Shown: positions 54,554 to 62,933, counted from the stretch's first letter. The stretch is 64,000 bases of DNA from Luteimonas gilva (GCF_005239095.1 NZ_SZUA01000003.1:1-64000), one strand, 5' to 3'. Notes: generated by a model not told the origin, from the sequence alone. Program-made: numbers and translations.

Positions 54554-55224
54554 CGCATCACCCAATCGCGCGGATGTTCGGCGTCGCCGACGTCCACGGC
54601 GGCTTGCGCCACTTCTTCCGGGCTGCGGCCGGCTTTCCACGCCGCGGCGATCGCCGCCAACCGGTCGCGCGTGGCGCGGGTGTAGGCGCCTTCCAATTCG
54701 TTCTGCGCGTCGGCGGCGAGTTTCTGCGGATATAGCGTGCGCGCATCGTCGCTGCGGTTGAGCAGGGCGATCATCCGCGCCAGGCTGGTGCGGAACGCGG
54801 CCGCGCCGAGCGCACCGCGCTGGGTGCGCTGCAGATGCCAGACGGTGAGGTATTCCACCGGGCCGAGCAAACGCCGCGGCGTGGCGCCGAAGAATTGGCC
54901 CGACAAGGCGCTCGCATCCAGCGGTCCCGCGCTTTCCGGCAATCGCGTCGCGCCCCACGAACTCAACGCGCCGCCCGGCATGTCCATGCGCCGCAGCGCG
55001 GTGCCGAACGTGTCGGCCAGCAAACGCTGCGCGCGTTCGTCGTCGCTTTCGGCGACCACGCCGAGTACGCGCAGGAACAGCGGATATTGTTCTTCGCCCA
55101 AACGCCGCACCAGGCGCTTGAGCACCGTCAACCGGTATTCGGGATCGCTGTGCGCGGCCAGCGCGGACACCAGCCGGTCGGCGGCGGCGCGCAGCGCTTG
55201 CGGCGTAGGCACGGTTTCGTTCAC
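54544..55224 (-). CDS. Hypothetical protein
   Basis: A 226-residue helical soluble protein (ALRAAADRLVSALAAHSDPE, LARMIALLNRSDDARTLYPQK). No family recognised. Its 3' end reads into a repeat. Stands alone between plsB operon and the T3SS locus. Confidence 0.62.
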   Translation of the reverse strand: MNETVPTPQALRAAADRLVSALAAHSDPEYRLTVLKRLVRRLGEEQYPLFLRVLGVVAESDDERAQRLLADTFGTALRRMDMPGGALSSWGATRLPESAGPLDASALSGQFFGATPRRLLGPVEYLTVWHLQRTQRGALGAAAFRTSLARMIALLNRSDDARTLYPQKLAADAQNELEGAYTRATRDRLAAIAAAWKAGRSPEEVAQAAVDVGDAEHPRDWVMRDL

Positions 55225-55268
55225 GGAGATGCCGCGGAGTCGGAGCTAGCGCGGATCGTAACGGAGCT

Positions 55269-55592
55269 TCAGGCGAACGCGGCGATGACGGCGTCCACGC
55301 CCTGGTCGGCGGCGGCGCCCAGATCCAGCGCGCCGAGGCCGTTTTCGAAGGCCATGTCGCCGGCCAGCAGACGGTCGCCCGGGGCCACGCCGTCCCAAGC
55401 CGGGGCGTTGAGCAGGGTTTCGCCGGCGTCGACCGTCGATGCCGTATCGACGGAAGCGGCGGCCGGTTCGGCGGTTTCGGTCTGCGGCGCCTCGAGGCCT
55501 TGCTGCCGGCGCAGATCGTCCAGCGACACCGAGCCGGCCAGCGAATCGAGGCCGGTGCGGTTCAAGCTGGGATCGGGCGCGATGCTGCTCAT
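55269..55592 (-). CDS. Small acidic hypothetical protein
   Basis: A 107-residue acidic, Ala/Asp-rich protein (SLDDLRRQQGLEAPQTETAEP) with a Gly-rich end. Weak ribosome site. It sits next to the secretion locus but nothing in the sequence shows a link; a chaperone or regulator cannot be excluded. Confidence 0.45.
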   Translation of the reverse strand: MSSIAPDPSLNRTGLDSLAGSVSLDDLRRQQGLEAPQTETAEPAAASVDTASTVDAGETLLNAPAWDGVAPGDRLLAGDMAFENGLGALDLGAAADQGVDAVIAAFA

Positions 55593-55929
55593 GGAGCGAG
55601 GCGGTTCCGGGCGACGGGCGCAGTGAGGGAGATGGCGGAAATGTAGCGTCGGAACGGGTGGGGCGCTATCTCGGGCTACCCCTAGGGTTGCGGATTAGGC
55701 CTTCCTGGAGAGGCTCTTTGTGGAAGCGGCTTCAGCCGAGCCTTTTCGTTCAGGTCGCAGCCATCGCATTCAGGTCGCCGGAGCGTGTGGAAAGAGCTCG
55801 CGCCTGAAGCCGCTCCCTACAAAAGCCCGTGCCTACGAAGCCGCGCAGTGCATGAATCGGGACAAGGATGAACGAATCGTCGACAGCGCCATGCTAGCCT
55901 GAAACCCGACCCCGCTCGGCAGGCCTGGC
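55593..55929. other. Intergenic region before sctU
   Basis: About 337 bases. The family A element (55719-55824) occupies the middle. No gene seen. The rest should contain the sctU promoter, which I could not place. Confidence 0.6.
55719..55824. repeat. Palindromic intergenic repeat, family A (copy 4)
   Basis: GTGGAAGCGGCTTCAGCCGA at the left and GAGCTCGCGCCTGAAGCCGC at the right, spacer enlarged by a second TTCAGGTCGC copy. The most diverged of the four. Confidence 0.75.
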
Positions 55930-57000
55930 ATGGCATCGAAGGACAAGGGCGCCGACAAAACCGAACAGCCCACCGCCAAAAAGCTCCGCGACGCGCGCAA
56001 GGAAGGCAACGTCCACAAGAGCAAGGAGCTGACCAGCACCGTGCTCGTGCTGGGCTGGCTGGTGGGCGGCTGGTTGCTGCTGGGCTTCATGTATCGGCAA
56101 TTGGCGGCCTTGTTCGAGGAAAGCCTGGCGGCGATCCAGCTGCCTTTCGTCGAAGCGCTGCAGCGGCTGACGATATCCGCGCTCACCACTTTGTTGTGGA
56201 TGACCTTGCCGCTGCTCGCGCTGGCGGTGTTCCTGGGCGTGGTGGTGGAGTTCCTGCAAGTCGGGCCGATCGCCACGCTGGCCAAGGTCAAGCCGGACAT
56301 GTCCAAGCTCAATCCGGCCGAGGGCATCAAGAAGATGTTCTCGATGGACAACCTGGTCGAATTGGTCAAGTCGATCATGAAAAGCGTGGCCCTGCTGGTG
56401 ATCGGCTTCCTGGTCCTGCGCGGGCTGCTGCCCGAGCTGCTGACCCTGCCGTTCGCGCCGCCCGCCGCGTTGGGCAACGCGCTGTGGAGCGGGATGATGC
56501 AGATCGGCATCTGGACGATCTTCGTGTTCTTCTTCGTCTCGGTGCTGGACGCGTCCTACCAGAAGTTCTCCTACATGAAGCAGTTGCGGATGAGCCGGCG
56601 CGACATCCGCCAGGAAGTGAAGGAAAACGAGGGCGACCCGTACATCAAGTCGCGCCGCCGCCAGCTGCACCAGGAATGGTCGCAGCAGAACATGCTCAAC
56701 GCCGTCAGGGGATCCAACGTCGTGGTCACCAATCCGACCCATATCGCGATCGCATTGCAGTACGAGGAAGGCGTCACCGAATTGCCGGTGGTGGTGGCCA
56801 AGGGCGAAGAGCACGTCGCCGAGCTGATCAAGAAGACGGCGGAGGAAGCCGGCGTGCCGATCCTGCAGAACGTCGCGCTGGCGCGCGGCTTGAACGAGAA
56901 GGTCGAGCTGGACGACTACATCCACAACGAGTTCTTCGAAGCCGTGGCCGAAGTGCTGCACTGGGCGGAGAACGTGCGGCGGGATCGCGGCGAAATCTGA
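55930..57000 (+). CDS. sctU: Type III secretion export apparatus protein SctU
   Basis: A 356-residue inner-membrane switch protein of the injectisome. It begins with the family's DKTEQPTAKKLRDARKEGNV, has four spans, and shows the autocleavage motif NPTH near residue 265 (VVVTNPTHIAIALQYEEGV). The C-terminal domain (PILQNVALARGLNEKVELDD, then EVLHWAENV) fits SctU rather than flagellar FlhB. Alone on the plus strand, convergent with sctT. GGCAGG-type region before the ATG is weak. Confidence 0.92.
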   Translation: MASKDKGADKTEQPTAKKLRDARKEGNVHKSKELTSTVLVLGWLVGGWLLLGFMYRQLAALFEESLAAIQLPFVEALQRLTISALTTLLWMTLPLLALAVFLGVVVEFLQVGPIATLAKVKPDMSKLNPAEGIKKMFSMDNLVELVKSIMKSVALLVIGFLVLRGLLPELLTLPFAPPAALGNALWSGMMQIGIWTIFVFFFVSVLDASYQKFSYMKQLRMSRRDIRQEVKENEGDPYIKSRRRQLHQEWSQQNMLNAVRGSNVVVTNPTHIAIALQYEEGVTELPVVVAKGEEHVAELIKKTAEEAGVPILQNVALARGLNEKVELDDYIHNEFFEAVAEVLHWAENVRRDRGEI

Positions 57001-57203
57001 TCGATCGCCTCCGCGTTTGCAGCAGACGCGGCGCAGCCACGCTTCTGGGCCGCCAAGGACCACGCAGCGAAGCGACGTCAATTCAATGGCCAGCCATCAA
57101 ACTTCGGGCCGAGACCGAGAATCGGCGTGCTGTCCAGCTGCAACGCCCGATGGATCCATAAGCGCGACTTCACGCACCGCCGTTGAATTTAGGCACTTTC
57201 TTT

Positions 57204-57237
57204 GGTTACTTTCTTTGTGCCAGCAAAGAAAGTGACC
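57204..57237. repeat. GGTTACTTTCTTTG inverted repeat
   Basis: Arms GGTTACTTTCTTTG and CAAAGAAAGTGACC (one G-T pair) separated by six bases. Potential terminator for sctU; of a type common between genes in this group of bacteria. Confidence 0.75.
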
Positions 57238-57307
57238 CGCGAAAGCCCGGAAGCCTTATCCATTTGATGAGTCGCAGCGCAATCGGCCAGTTCGTCGGAT
57301 AGCCTGG

Positions 57308-57326
57308 ATCCCGCTTGCGCCGGGAT
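57308..57326. repeat. ATCCCG hairpin, family E (copy 2)
   Basis: ATCCCG-CTTGCGC-CGGGAT in the context CTGGATCCCGC..CGGGATGACGG, a diverged relative of the hairpin at 36810. Confidence 0.55.
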
Positions 57327-57373
57327 GACGGCCAAAAACAGCGCGATCCCAGCTTCAACCAGATGATGGTTGA

Positions 57374-58162
57374 TCACCCGCCGAACGTACGCCGCAACGC
57401 GTCCAGCAATCCGGCGTTGTCGGTCAGCCGCTTCAGCACGATTTCCACGTACACGCCCAGCAGCAGCAGGATCATGCCGGTCGCGATCCAGGCCTTGATC
57501 GGCAGCGTCAGCGCGAACACGTTCAACTGCGGCGCGTAACGGTTCACCAGGCCGAAGGACAAGTCGATCAGCAGCAGCACCACCATCACCGGCGCGGCCA
57601 GCACCAGCAACGCGGTCATCAGATAGCTGAACTGGCTGACGAACAGATGCAGCCCGGTGAAGCGGATGTCCGGGAAATACGAAGTCACCGGCCACAGCGA
57701 GTAACTGGACATCAGCAAGTCCAGGAACACCAGGAACGCGCCGCTGGCCATGAACAGGAACGCCGCCACTTGCGACAGGAATTGGCCGTGCAGCGAAGTC
57801 TGGTGGCCTTGCACCGGATCGAACACCTGCGCCATGCCCAAGCCGACTTGCGTGTCGATCACGCTGCCGGCCGCGCCCAGCGCCCAGAACACGATCCCGA
57901 AGCACAGCCCGATCGAAATGCCGAGGAACAATTCCTTCAGCACCATCGGCGCCCATTGGAAGGTGCCCATCATTTCGATCGGCGCGCCGGCCATCGCCAC
58001 CGGCAGGGCGATGATCGCCAGGCTCACCATGAAGCTGTTGCGCACCATCGGCGGCATGTTTTCGGGCGTCAGCAGCGGCAGCATGATGAACGCGCCGACG
58101 ATGCGCGGCAGGGTCAGGCCCAACGCCAGCATCGCATTGCCGACCGGGTCGAACCCGTTCAT
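57374..58162 (-). CDS. sctT: Type III secretion export apparatus protein SctT
   Basis: A 262-residue polytopic export-gate protein (FliR/SctT family) with about six to seven spans: RIVGAFIMLPLLTPENMPPM, KELFLGISIGLCFGIVFWAL, GSVIDTQVGLGMAQVFDPV. The ATG at 58162 overlaps the sctS stop (ATGA). Length matches the family. Confidence 0.93.
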   Translation of the reverse strand: MNGFDPVGNAMLALGLTLPRIVGAFIMLPLLTPENMPPMVRNSFMVSLAIIALPVAMAGAPIEMMGTFQWAPMVLKELFLGISIGLCFGIVFWALGAAGSVIDTQVGLGMAQVFDPVQGHQTSLHGQFLSQVAAFLFMASGAFLVFLDLLMSSYSLWPVTSYFPDIRFTGLHLFVSQFSYLMTALLVLAAPVMVVLLLIDLSFGLVNRYAPQLNVFALTLPIKAWIATGMILLLLGVYVEIVLKRLTDNAGLLDALRRTFGG

Positions 58163-58428
58163 CCGCGCTGCACCAGGCCCGGGAAGTCGATGAAGATGCG
58201 GTCGGCGTAGGTGTACAGCGTGCCGCCGATCAGCGCCGCGGTCACGAACAGGGTGAGCACGATCACCACGAATTTGACGGTGTAGGCCAGGGTCTGTTCC
58301 TGCAACTGCGTCGCCGCTTGCAGGAACGCGACCACCAGGCCGACCAAGGACGCGGCCGCGATCGGCGGGCCCGACAGGATCAAGGTCAGCCACAGCGCTT
58401 GTTTGGTGAGCTCGAGTACTTCGTTCAT
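58159..58428 (-). CDS. sctS: Type III secretion export apparatus protein SctS
   Basis: An 89-residue two-span protein of the FliQ/SctS family: TKQALWLTLILSGPPIAAAS, then GLVVAFLQAATQLQEQTLAY TVKF. It assembles with R and T in the export gate. Coupled to sctT, but separated from sctR by a 153-base gap that holds a family B repeat. Confidence 0.93.
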   Translation of the reverse strand: MNEVLELTKQALWLTLILSGPPIAAASLVGLVVAFLQAATQLQEQTLAYTVKFVVIVLTLFVTAALIGGTLYTYADRIFIDFPGLVQRG

Positions 58429-58447
58429 CGCAATGCCTTTGCCTTTG

Positions 58448-58576
58448 CTGTTGCCCCCTTTGAAAAAGGGGGCGGATCGCCGCAGGCGATGGGGGATTTG
58501 CTTTTGCTTCCGGTGCCAGAAGCAACAGCAAGAGCAAATCCCCCTCGATCCCCCTTTTTCAAAGGGGGAAGAACAG
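58448..58576. repeat. MITE-like inverted repeat, family B (copy 2)
   Basis: Same structure as the copy at 35651: outer TTGCCCCCTTTGAAAAAGGG and CCCCCTTTTTCAAAGGGGG, inner GGGGGATTTGCTTTTGC and GCAAGAGCAAATCCCCC. It lies between sctR and sctS within what should be one operon. Confidence 0.85.
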
Positions 58577-58581
58577 CGGGG

Positions 58582-59574
58582 TCAGCCATACGTGAGCACC
58601 AGGCCGTGCACCAGCTTGGCCCAGCCGTCGATCAGCACGAACAGCAGCAGCTTGAACGGCAGCGACACCGTCGTCGGCGACATCATCATCATGCCCAGCG
58701 CCAGCAGGATGTTGGCCACCACCAGGTCGATGATCAGGAACGGCAGGAAGATCAGGAAGCCGATCTGGAACGCCGCGGTCAATTCGCTGACGGTGAACGC
58801 CGGCACGATCACGATGAAATCGTCGACGCTCAAATCGGCGCGCCTGGCCGGCGGCAGCAAGCGTTGCGCGCTCTTCAGGAAGAAGCCGCGTTCGGCGTTG
58901 TTCGAGTGCGCGATCAGGAACGTGCGCAACGGTTCCTTGCCGGCTTCGACCAGCGCCAGCAGGCGCGCGGTATCCATCTTGCCGTCCTTGGGCAGCGGCG
59001 GCAGCGCGGGTTGCGAAGCGGTGGTTTCGCGCGGCGCGGCTTCGGCCGGCGCGGGCGCGGCGGCGTCCTCCGCGGAAGACGGATCGCGCGGCGCGGCCGG
59101 CGCCTGCGCGCTGCGCGCGTCGGCTTCGGCCTGCAATGCATCGGCGGCGGCGGGGCTGGTCGGCGCTTCCACCGGCGCGGCGCCGATCGCGGTCGCGTTG
59201 GCTTGCGCGGCTCCGGCCGGCGTCGCGGGCGTCGGCGCAGGCGCAGCGGCGCCCGCGGCGCGGGCCCGCGCCTGCAGGCGCGCATCGACCTGCGCCTGGA
59301 TCGAAGCCGGCAGCGGTTTGCCTTCCATCCGTGCGTTGATCGCGGCGTGGGTATCCAGCAGCACCGGATACATCACATAGATCGACAGCACGATCGCCAA
59401 GCCGTTGATCACCACGTTCGGCGGCACCTGCTGCAGGCCGAGCGCGTTGCGCAGCAGGCTCAGCACGACCACGATCTTGGTGAACGAGGTCACCATCACC
59501 GCCACGAACGGCGCCAGCGCCAAGCTGACGACGGTGACGAGAACCAGCGCCGGAGAGAAGGTGCTGAAATCCAT
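58582..59574 (-). CDS. sctR: Type III secretion export apparatus protein SctR with long insert
   Basis: A 330-residue member of the SctR/FliP family, about 110 residues longer than usual. Residues 1-90 (TSFTKIVVVLSLLRNALGLQ, GLAIVLSIYVMYPVLL) and 200-330 (SVDDFIVIVPAFTVSELTAA, FLPFLIIDLVVANILLALGM, SLPFKLLLFVLIDGWAKL) match the core. Between them, about 100-200, an Ala/Pro-rich low-complexity stretch (AAAPAPTPATPAGAA, EDAAAPAPAEAAP) fills the periplasmic loop. No signal peptide, unlike FliP. Confidence 0.93.
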   Translation of the reverse strand: MDFSTFSPALVLVTVVSLALAPFVAVMVTSFTKIVVVLSLLRNALGLQQVPPNVVINGLAIVLSIYVMYPVLLDTHAAINARMEGKPLPASIQAQVDARLQARARAAGAAAPAPTPATPAGAAQANATAIGAAPVEAPTSPAAADALQAEADARSAQAPAAPRDPSSAEDAAAPAPAEAAPRETTASQPALPPLPKDGKMDTARLLALVEAGKEPLRTFLIAHSNNAERGFFLKSAQRLLPPARRADLSVDDFIVIVPAFTVSELTAAFQIGFLIFLPFLIIDLVVANILLALGMMMMSPTTVSLPFKLLLFVLIDGWAKLVHGLVLTYG

Positions 59575-59577
59575 GCC

Positions 59578-60675
59578 TCAGCTCCAGGACAGCAGACGCA
59601 CGCCCAAGGTGTCGCCGACCGCGACCATTTCGCCGCGCCCCGCGGCGCGGCCGTTGGCGCGGATGACGACGTTGGCGCCTTCCAGGTGCGCCGGCAGCGC
59701 GAACACGTAGCCCGGCTGCAGCGCGGACAGTTCGCCGACGCTGAGCTGCACGCTGCCCAGGTCGAACTCCACGTTCACGGGCAGGTTCTGCGCGGGATGC
59801 GGCGGGGCCGCCGCTTCGGCGCCGGCGACGTCGGGGTTGGCTTCGTTATCGTTCACGGTCGGACTCTCCTGCGAAACTGAAATGAATTCGGCGGCGCCTT
59901 CGATGCGCCAGCGGCCCTCGCCGACGGACAAGGGCCAATAACGGTCGGCGGCGAATGCGCGCGGCTCGGGCATGCGGCTGCGCGAGCCGAGCACGATCAC
60001 GTCTCCCGGCCGCAACGCGCGCCAATCGGCGCCGCGCAATTTCGGCCCGGGCAGGCGGATCGCGACCGCCAGCGGCAGCCGCCGCCATTCGCCCAAGTCG
60101 GTTTGCGCGTCGTCGTAAATGCGGTCGGCGCGATCGAGCAGGCGGTCGATCCAGGAAGCCGGCATGCGCAAAGCGCCGCGCAGCGCGCCGCCGTCGGTTT
60201 CCTCGACCGCGAACGAGAGCCACAGGTCCGGATCGCGCGCGGAACCGTGCGGATCGCGTTCCGGATCGGCCTCCACCGGCAGCAGCGACACGCCGAGCGC
60301 GTCGCTCAGCCGCATCAGCGCGGCTTCGTGCGCCAGCGCCCAGGCGAGCAGGCGCGAACGGCCTTGGTAATCGCTCCAGCGCAAGCCGTCGCCGCGCGCG
60401 CTCGCGGCCGGCTCCAGGCGCAAGGCCAGGCGCACGCCGTCGGCTTCCAGGTCGAAAGCTTCGCCCGCGCCGTCGGCGTCGCCGGCCGCGAAGCGCAGCA
60501 CGCCGCCGTCGCGCAGCGTCCAGCGTTCCGGCGCGGCGAAGAAATAGCGCAGCGCTTCGGCCTGCGCGGGCAGCAGCGAAGGGATCCGGCCGCGCAGCGG
60601 CTCGGCCGCTTCGTGCGCCGTCGCGCGCTTGTGCTTGGCGGCTGCGGAAGGTTTTTTGCTCACGGTCTCAACCAT
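59578..60675 (-). CDS. sctQ: Type III secretion sorting-platform protein SctQ
   Basis: A 365-residue protein whose last 75 residues form the SpoA (FliN/SctQ) domain: VEFDLGSVQLSVGELSALQP, then VIRANGRAAGRGEMVAVGDT. The first 260 residues include another SpoA-like fold and the CheC-like part. SctQ forms the cytosolic sorting platform. A second start (GTG at 59856) could give a separate C-terminal form. The ATG at 60675 overlaps the stop of the response regulator gene. Confidence 0.85.
   Translation of the reverse strand: MVETVSKKPSAAAKHKRATAHEAAEPLRGRIPSLLPAQAEALRYFFAAPERWTLRDGGVLRFAAGDADGAGEAFDLEADGVRLALRLEPAASARGDGLRWSDYQGRSRLLAWALAHEAALMRLSDALGVSLLPVEADPERDPHGSARDPDLWLSFAVEETDGGALRGALRMPASWIDRLLDRADRIYDDAQTDLGEWRRLPLAVAIRLPGPKLRGADWRALRPGDVIVLGSRSRMPEPRAFAADRYWPLSVGEGRWRIEGAAEFISVSQESPTVNDNEANPDVAGAEAAAPPHPAQNLPVNVEFDLGSVQLSVGELSALQPGYVFALPAHLEGANVVIRANGRAAGRGEMVAVGDTLGVRLLSWS
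59854..59870 (-). promoter_or_regulatory. Internal translation start for a SctQ C-terminal fragment
   Basis: AGGAGAG (59870-59864) lies seven bases before an in-frame GTG (59856-59854, codon 274 of sctQ), an ideal ribosome site inside the gene. It would give a 92-residue protein containing the SpoA domain, as known for SpaO, YscQ and Spa33. Confidence 0.65.
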
Positions 60676-61273
60676 GGCCCAGCGCCACCTTCATCAATTC
60701 GGGCAGCGAGCGTACACCGAGTTTGTTCATCATGTTCGAGCGATGCAGTTCGACGGTCTTGATGCTGATGCCGAGGATGTCGGCGATGATCTTGTTCGGC
60801 TTGCTGGCCACCACCAGGTCCAAGACCTGGCGTTCGCGCGGGCTGAGCGAAGCCAGCTTGCCGCCCTGCGCGCCGCCGCCGGCCTGGTTGCGCGCGTTCG
60901 CCAATGCGGCGCGGATCGCGTCGATCAGGGCCTGGTCGCCGAAGGGCTTTTCCAGGAAATTCGACGCGCCTTTGCGCATCGCCTCCACCGCCAGCGGCAC
61001 GTCGCCGTGCGCGGTCACGAACACCAGCGGCAACGCGATGCCGCGCCGCTGCAGCTCGTCCTGCAGCTGCAATCCGCTCATTTGCGGCATGCGCATGTCC
61101 GAGATCAGGCATTCCTGCGCCTCGCCGTGGCGCTCGCCGGCGTAGGCGGCGACGAACTCCGGCCCCGACGCGTAGGCCAGCACCTCGAAACCGGCGGTCT
61201 GCAGCAGCCAGGCGGTCGAATCGCGGAAGCCGTCGTTGTCGTCGACCAGATAGACCCGCGTGGTTTGGCCCAT
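60668..61273 (-). CDS. FixJ/NarL-type response regulator
   Basis: A 201-residue two-component regulator: receiver with acidic pair Asp11-Asp12 and phosphoacceptor Asp59 in LISDMRMPQMSG, conserved Lys in FLEKPFG, and a LuxR-type DNA-binding domain (LSPRERQVLDLVVASKPNKI then IKTVELHRSNMMNKL). I chose the ATG at 61273 because of GGGGGAGAAG upstream; an earlier ATG at 61300 overlaps the kinase stop. Downstream of the kinase and coupled to sctQ. Confidence 0.88.
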   Translation of the reverse strand: MGQTTRVYLVDDNDGFRDSTAWLLQTAGFEVLAYASGPEFVAAYAGERHGEAQECLISDMRMPQMSGLQLQDELQRRGIALPLVFVTAHGDVPLAVEAMRKGASNFLEKPFGDQALIDAIRAALANARNQAGGGAQGGKLASLSPRERQVLDLVVASKPNKIIADILGISIKTVELHRSNMMNKLGVRSLPELMKVALGHG

Positions 61274-61299
61274 GGCCGCTTCTCCCCCGAGATCGCGCA

Positions 61300-62409
61300 T
61301 CAGGCCCGGCCTTCTGCGCGAGGCAATGTGAAGCCGAATACGCTGCCGCCGCCGTCGCGCGGTTCGAAGAACAGGCGGCCTTCGTGGTATTCGATGATCG
61401 AGCGGCAGATCGCCAGGCCGATGCCCAAGCCGTCGGTCTTGGTAGTGAAGAACGGCGAGAACAACTGGTCCTGGTCCGCCGCGCTCAAACCGTGGCCGCG
61501 ATCGCAGACGCGCACTTCGATTTCGCCGTCCAGGTTGACCCGGCCTTCGACCCGCAGCTCGCGCTGCGCCGCCGGCACTTCGCGCATCGCTTCGATCGCG
61601 TTCTTAACCAGGTTCAGCAGGACTTGTTCGACCATCACCCGGTCCGCGTACACCGCCGGCAAGTCGGGCGCCAGCGCCAGGTCGATGCGCAATTGCAGGC
61701 GTTCGGCTTCCAGCCGCAGCAGTTCCAGCACCGTCGCGGCGATCAGCTGCAGCTCGTGCGCATCGCGCCGCGGTTCGCGCGCGCGCACGAACTCGCGCAC
61801 CCGCGAGATGACCGCGCTGGCGTGTTCGGCCTGCGCGCGCGCGGCCTGCAGCGCGCGTTCCACTTGCGCGGGGCCGCCGGCTTGGTCGACCAGGCGCAAA
61901 CTGCCGTTGAGGTAATTGACGATCGCCGCCAGCGGCTGGTTGAGTTCGTGGGCGAGGGTGGCGGCCATCTCGCCGACCGACATCAAGCGCGAGGTGAACA
62001 GCAATTTTTCCTGCTGGCTCTTGTGCGAGTCCAGGCTTTGGATGCGTTCGCTGATGTCCACCGCGGTCAGCAGCGCCAGGTTGCGGCGGCCGTCGTAGGC
62101 GACGTCGCCCCAGTGCAGCGCGTACCAGCGGCCGTTGTGCGGCGCGTGCACTTCCAGCGGGCCGTTGCCGTCGACCTCGCCGCCGTGCAGGCCGCGCAGC
62201 AGGCGGTCGCGTTCGGCGTGTTCGGGCAGCGCGCCGAATTCGTCCAGGAAGCGGCGGTTGGCGGCGAACAGCGCGCCGCCGTCGCGCGCGTAGGCCGCGC
62301 AGGCGAAGGGCATGGCTTCAAGCACGGCGACGAACGCCTCGATCGCCGCGCTCGCGCGCGGCGGCGCCTCGGGCGCCAACGCGGCCGCCGAGGGCTGCGG
62401 TTCACCCAT
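61300..62409 (-). CDS. PAS-domain sensor histidine kinase
   Basis: A 369-residue kinase without membrane spans. A PAS-like domain covers about residues 20-120. HisKA carries His154 in TLAHELNQPLAAIVNYL; the N box is NLVKNAIEAM; the ATP-binding glycines are in DRGHGL and TTKTDGLGIGLAI. The pattern (HELNQPL, soluble) fits the FixL/TodS-like group. It should phosphorylate the response regulator whose gene overlaps its stop. Confidence 0.9.
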   Translation of the reverse strand: MGEPQPSAAALAPEAPPRASAAIEAFVAVLEAMPFACAAYARDGGALFAANRRFLDEFGALPEHAERDRLLRGLHGGEVDGNGPLEVHAPHNGRWYALHWGDVAYDGRRNLALLTAVDISERIQSLDSHKSQQEKLLFTSRLMSVGEMAATLAHELNQPLAAIVNYLNGSLRLVDQAGGPAQVERALQAARAQAEHASAVISRVREFVRAREPRRDAHELQLIAATVLELLRLEAERLQLRIDLALAPDLPAVYADRVMVEQVLLNLVKNAIEAMREVPAAQRELRVEGRVNLDGEIEVRVCDRGHGLSAADQDQLFSPFFTTKTDGLGIGLAICRSIIEYHEGRLFFEPRDGGGSVFGFTLPRAEGRA

Positions 62410-62486
62410 GGCGCGCGGGCCTGCTACGGTAGCCGGACGCTGCGCCGATGCGGCGCCTTCCGCGACCCTTGCCGATTCCTTCTGCC

Positions 62487-62933
62487 ATGACCTCTCCCTT
62501 CCTATTGCGCAAGCTGCTTCCGGCGTTGGCCTGCCTGGCGTATTCGGGCCTGGCCTGGTCGGCCGCGCCCGCCGCCGTCGCGCCGGTCAAAACTTCCTTC
62601 CTCGCCGAACTGCTCGCGATCGTGCTGCCGTTGGCCGCCGTGATCGCGGGGCTGTTCGTCGTCCTGCACTTGGCCCGAAAACGTTACGGGATCACGGGCC
62701 GAGATGCATCACTGTCGATCGTGCAGGTGCTTCCCGTGGGCCCTCGTGAACGCATCGTGCTGGTGCGCACGCGCGCCGGGCGCGTGTTCGCGGTCGGAGT
62801 CGGCGCCCAATCCTTGAGCCTGATCACACAACTGCAGCCCGACGATATCGCACCGGCCGTAGAGGATGTGAAGAACGCCGACGATCAAACGCCGCATTCA
62901 AGCGAACGTTTATTTCGTTTGTGGCGGCGATAG
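62487..62933 (+). CDS. FliO/MopB-like membrane protein
   Basis: A 148-residue protein with a signal-like first segment (LLRKLLPALACLAYSGLAWS), one span (LLAIVLPLAAVIAGLFVVLH) and the FliO core ITGRDASLSIVQVLPVGPRE, RIVLVRTRAGRVFAVGVGAQ. FliO helps assemble FliP in flagella and is normally absent from injectisomes. I chose the ATG at 62487; a longer frame adds only a Pro/Arg leader. Divergent from the kinase gene, upstream of sctV. Confidence 0.8.
   Translation: MTSPFLLRKLLPALACLAYSGLAWSAAPAAVAPVKTSFLAELLAIVLPLAAVIAGLFVVLHLARKRYGITGRDASLSIVQVLPVGPRERIVLVRTRAGRVFAVGVGAQSLSLITQLQPDDIAPAVEDVKNADDQTPHSSERLFRLWRR

Larger units (their letters stand above)
57001..57373. other. Intergenic region between sctU and sctT
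   Basis: About 373 bases between convergent genes. It holds a CTTTGGTTACTTTCTTTG-type hairpin at 57204-57237 and a GGATCCCGC..CGGGATGAC hairpin (57308-57326). No gene seen. Confidence 0.65.
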
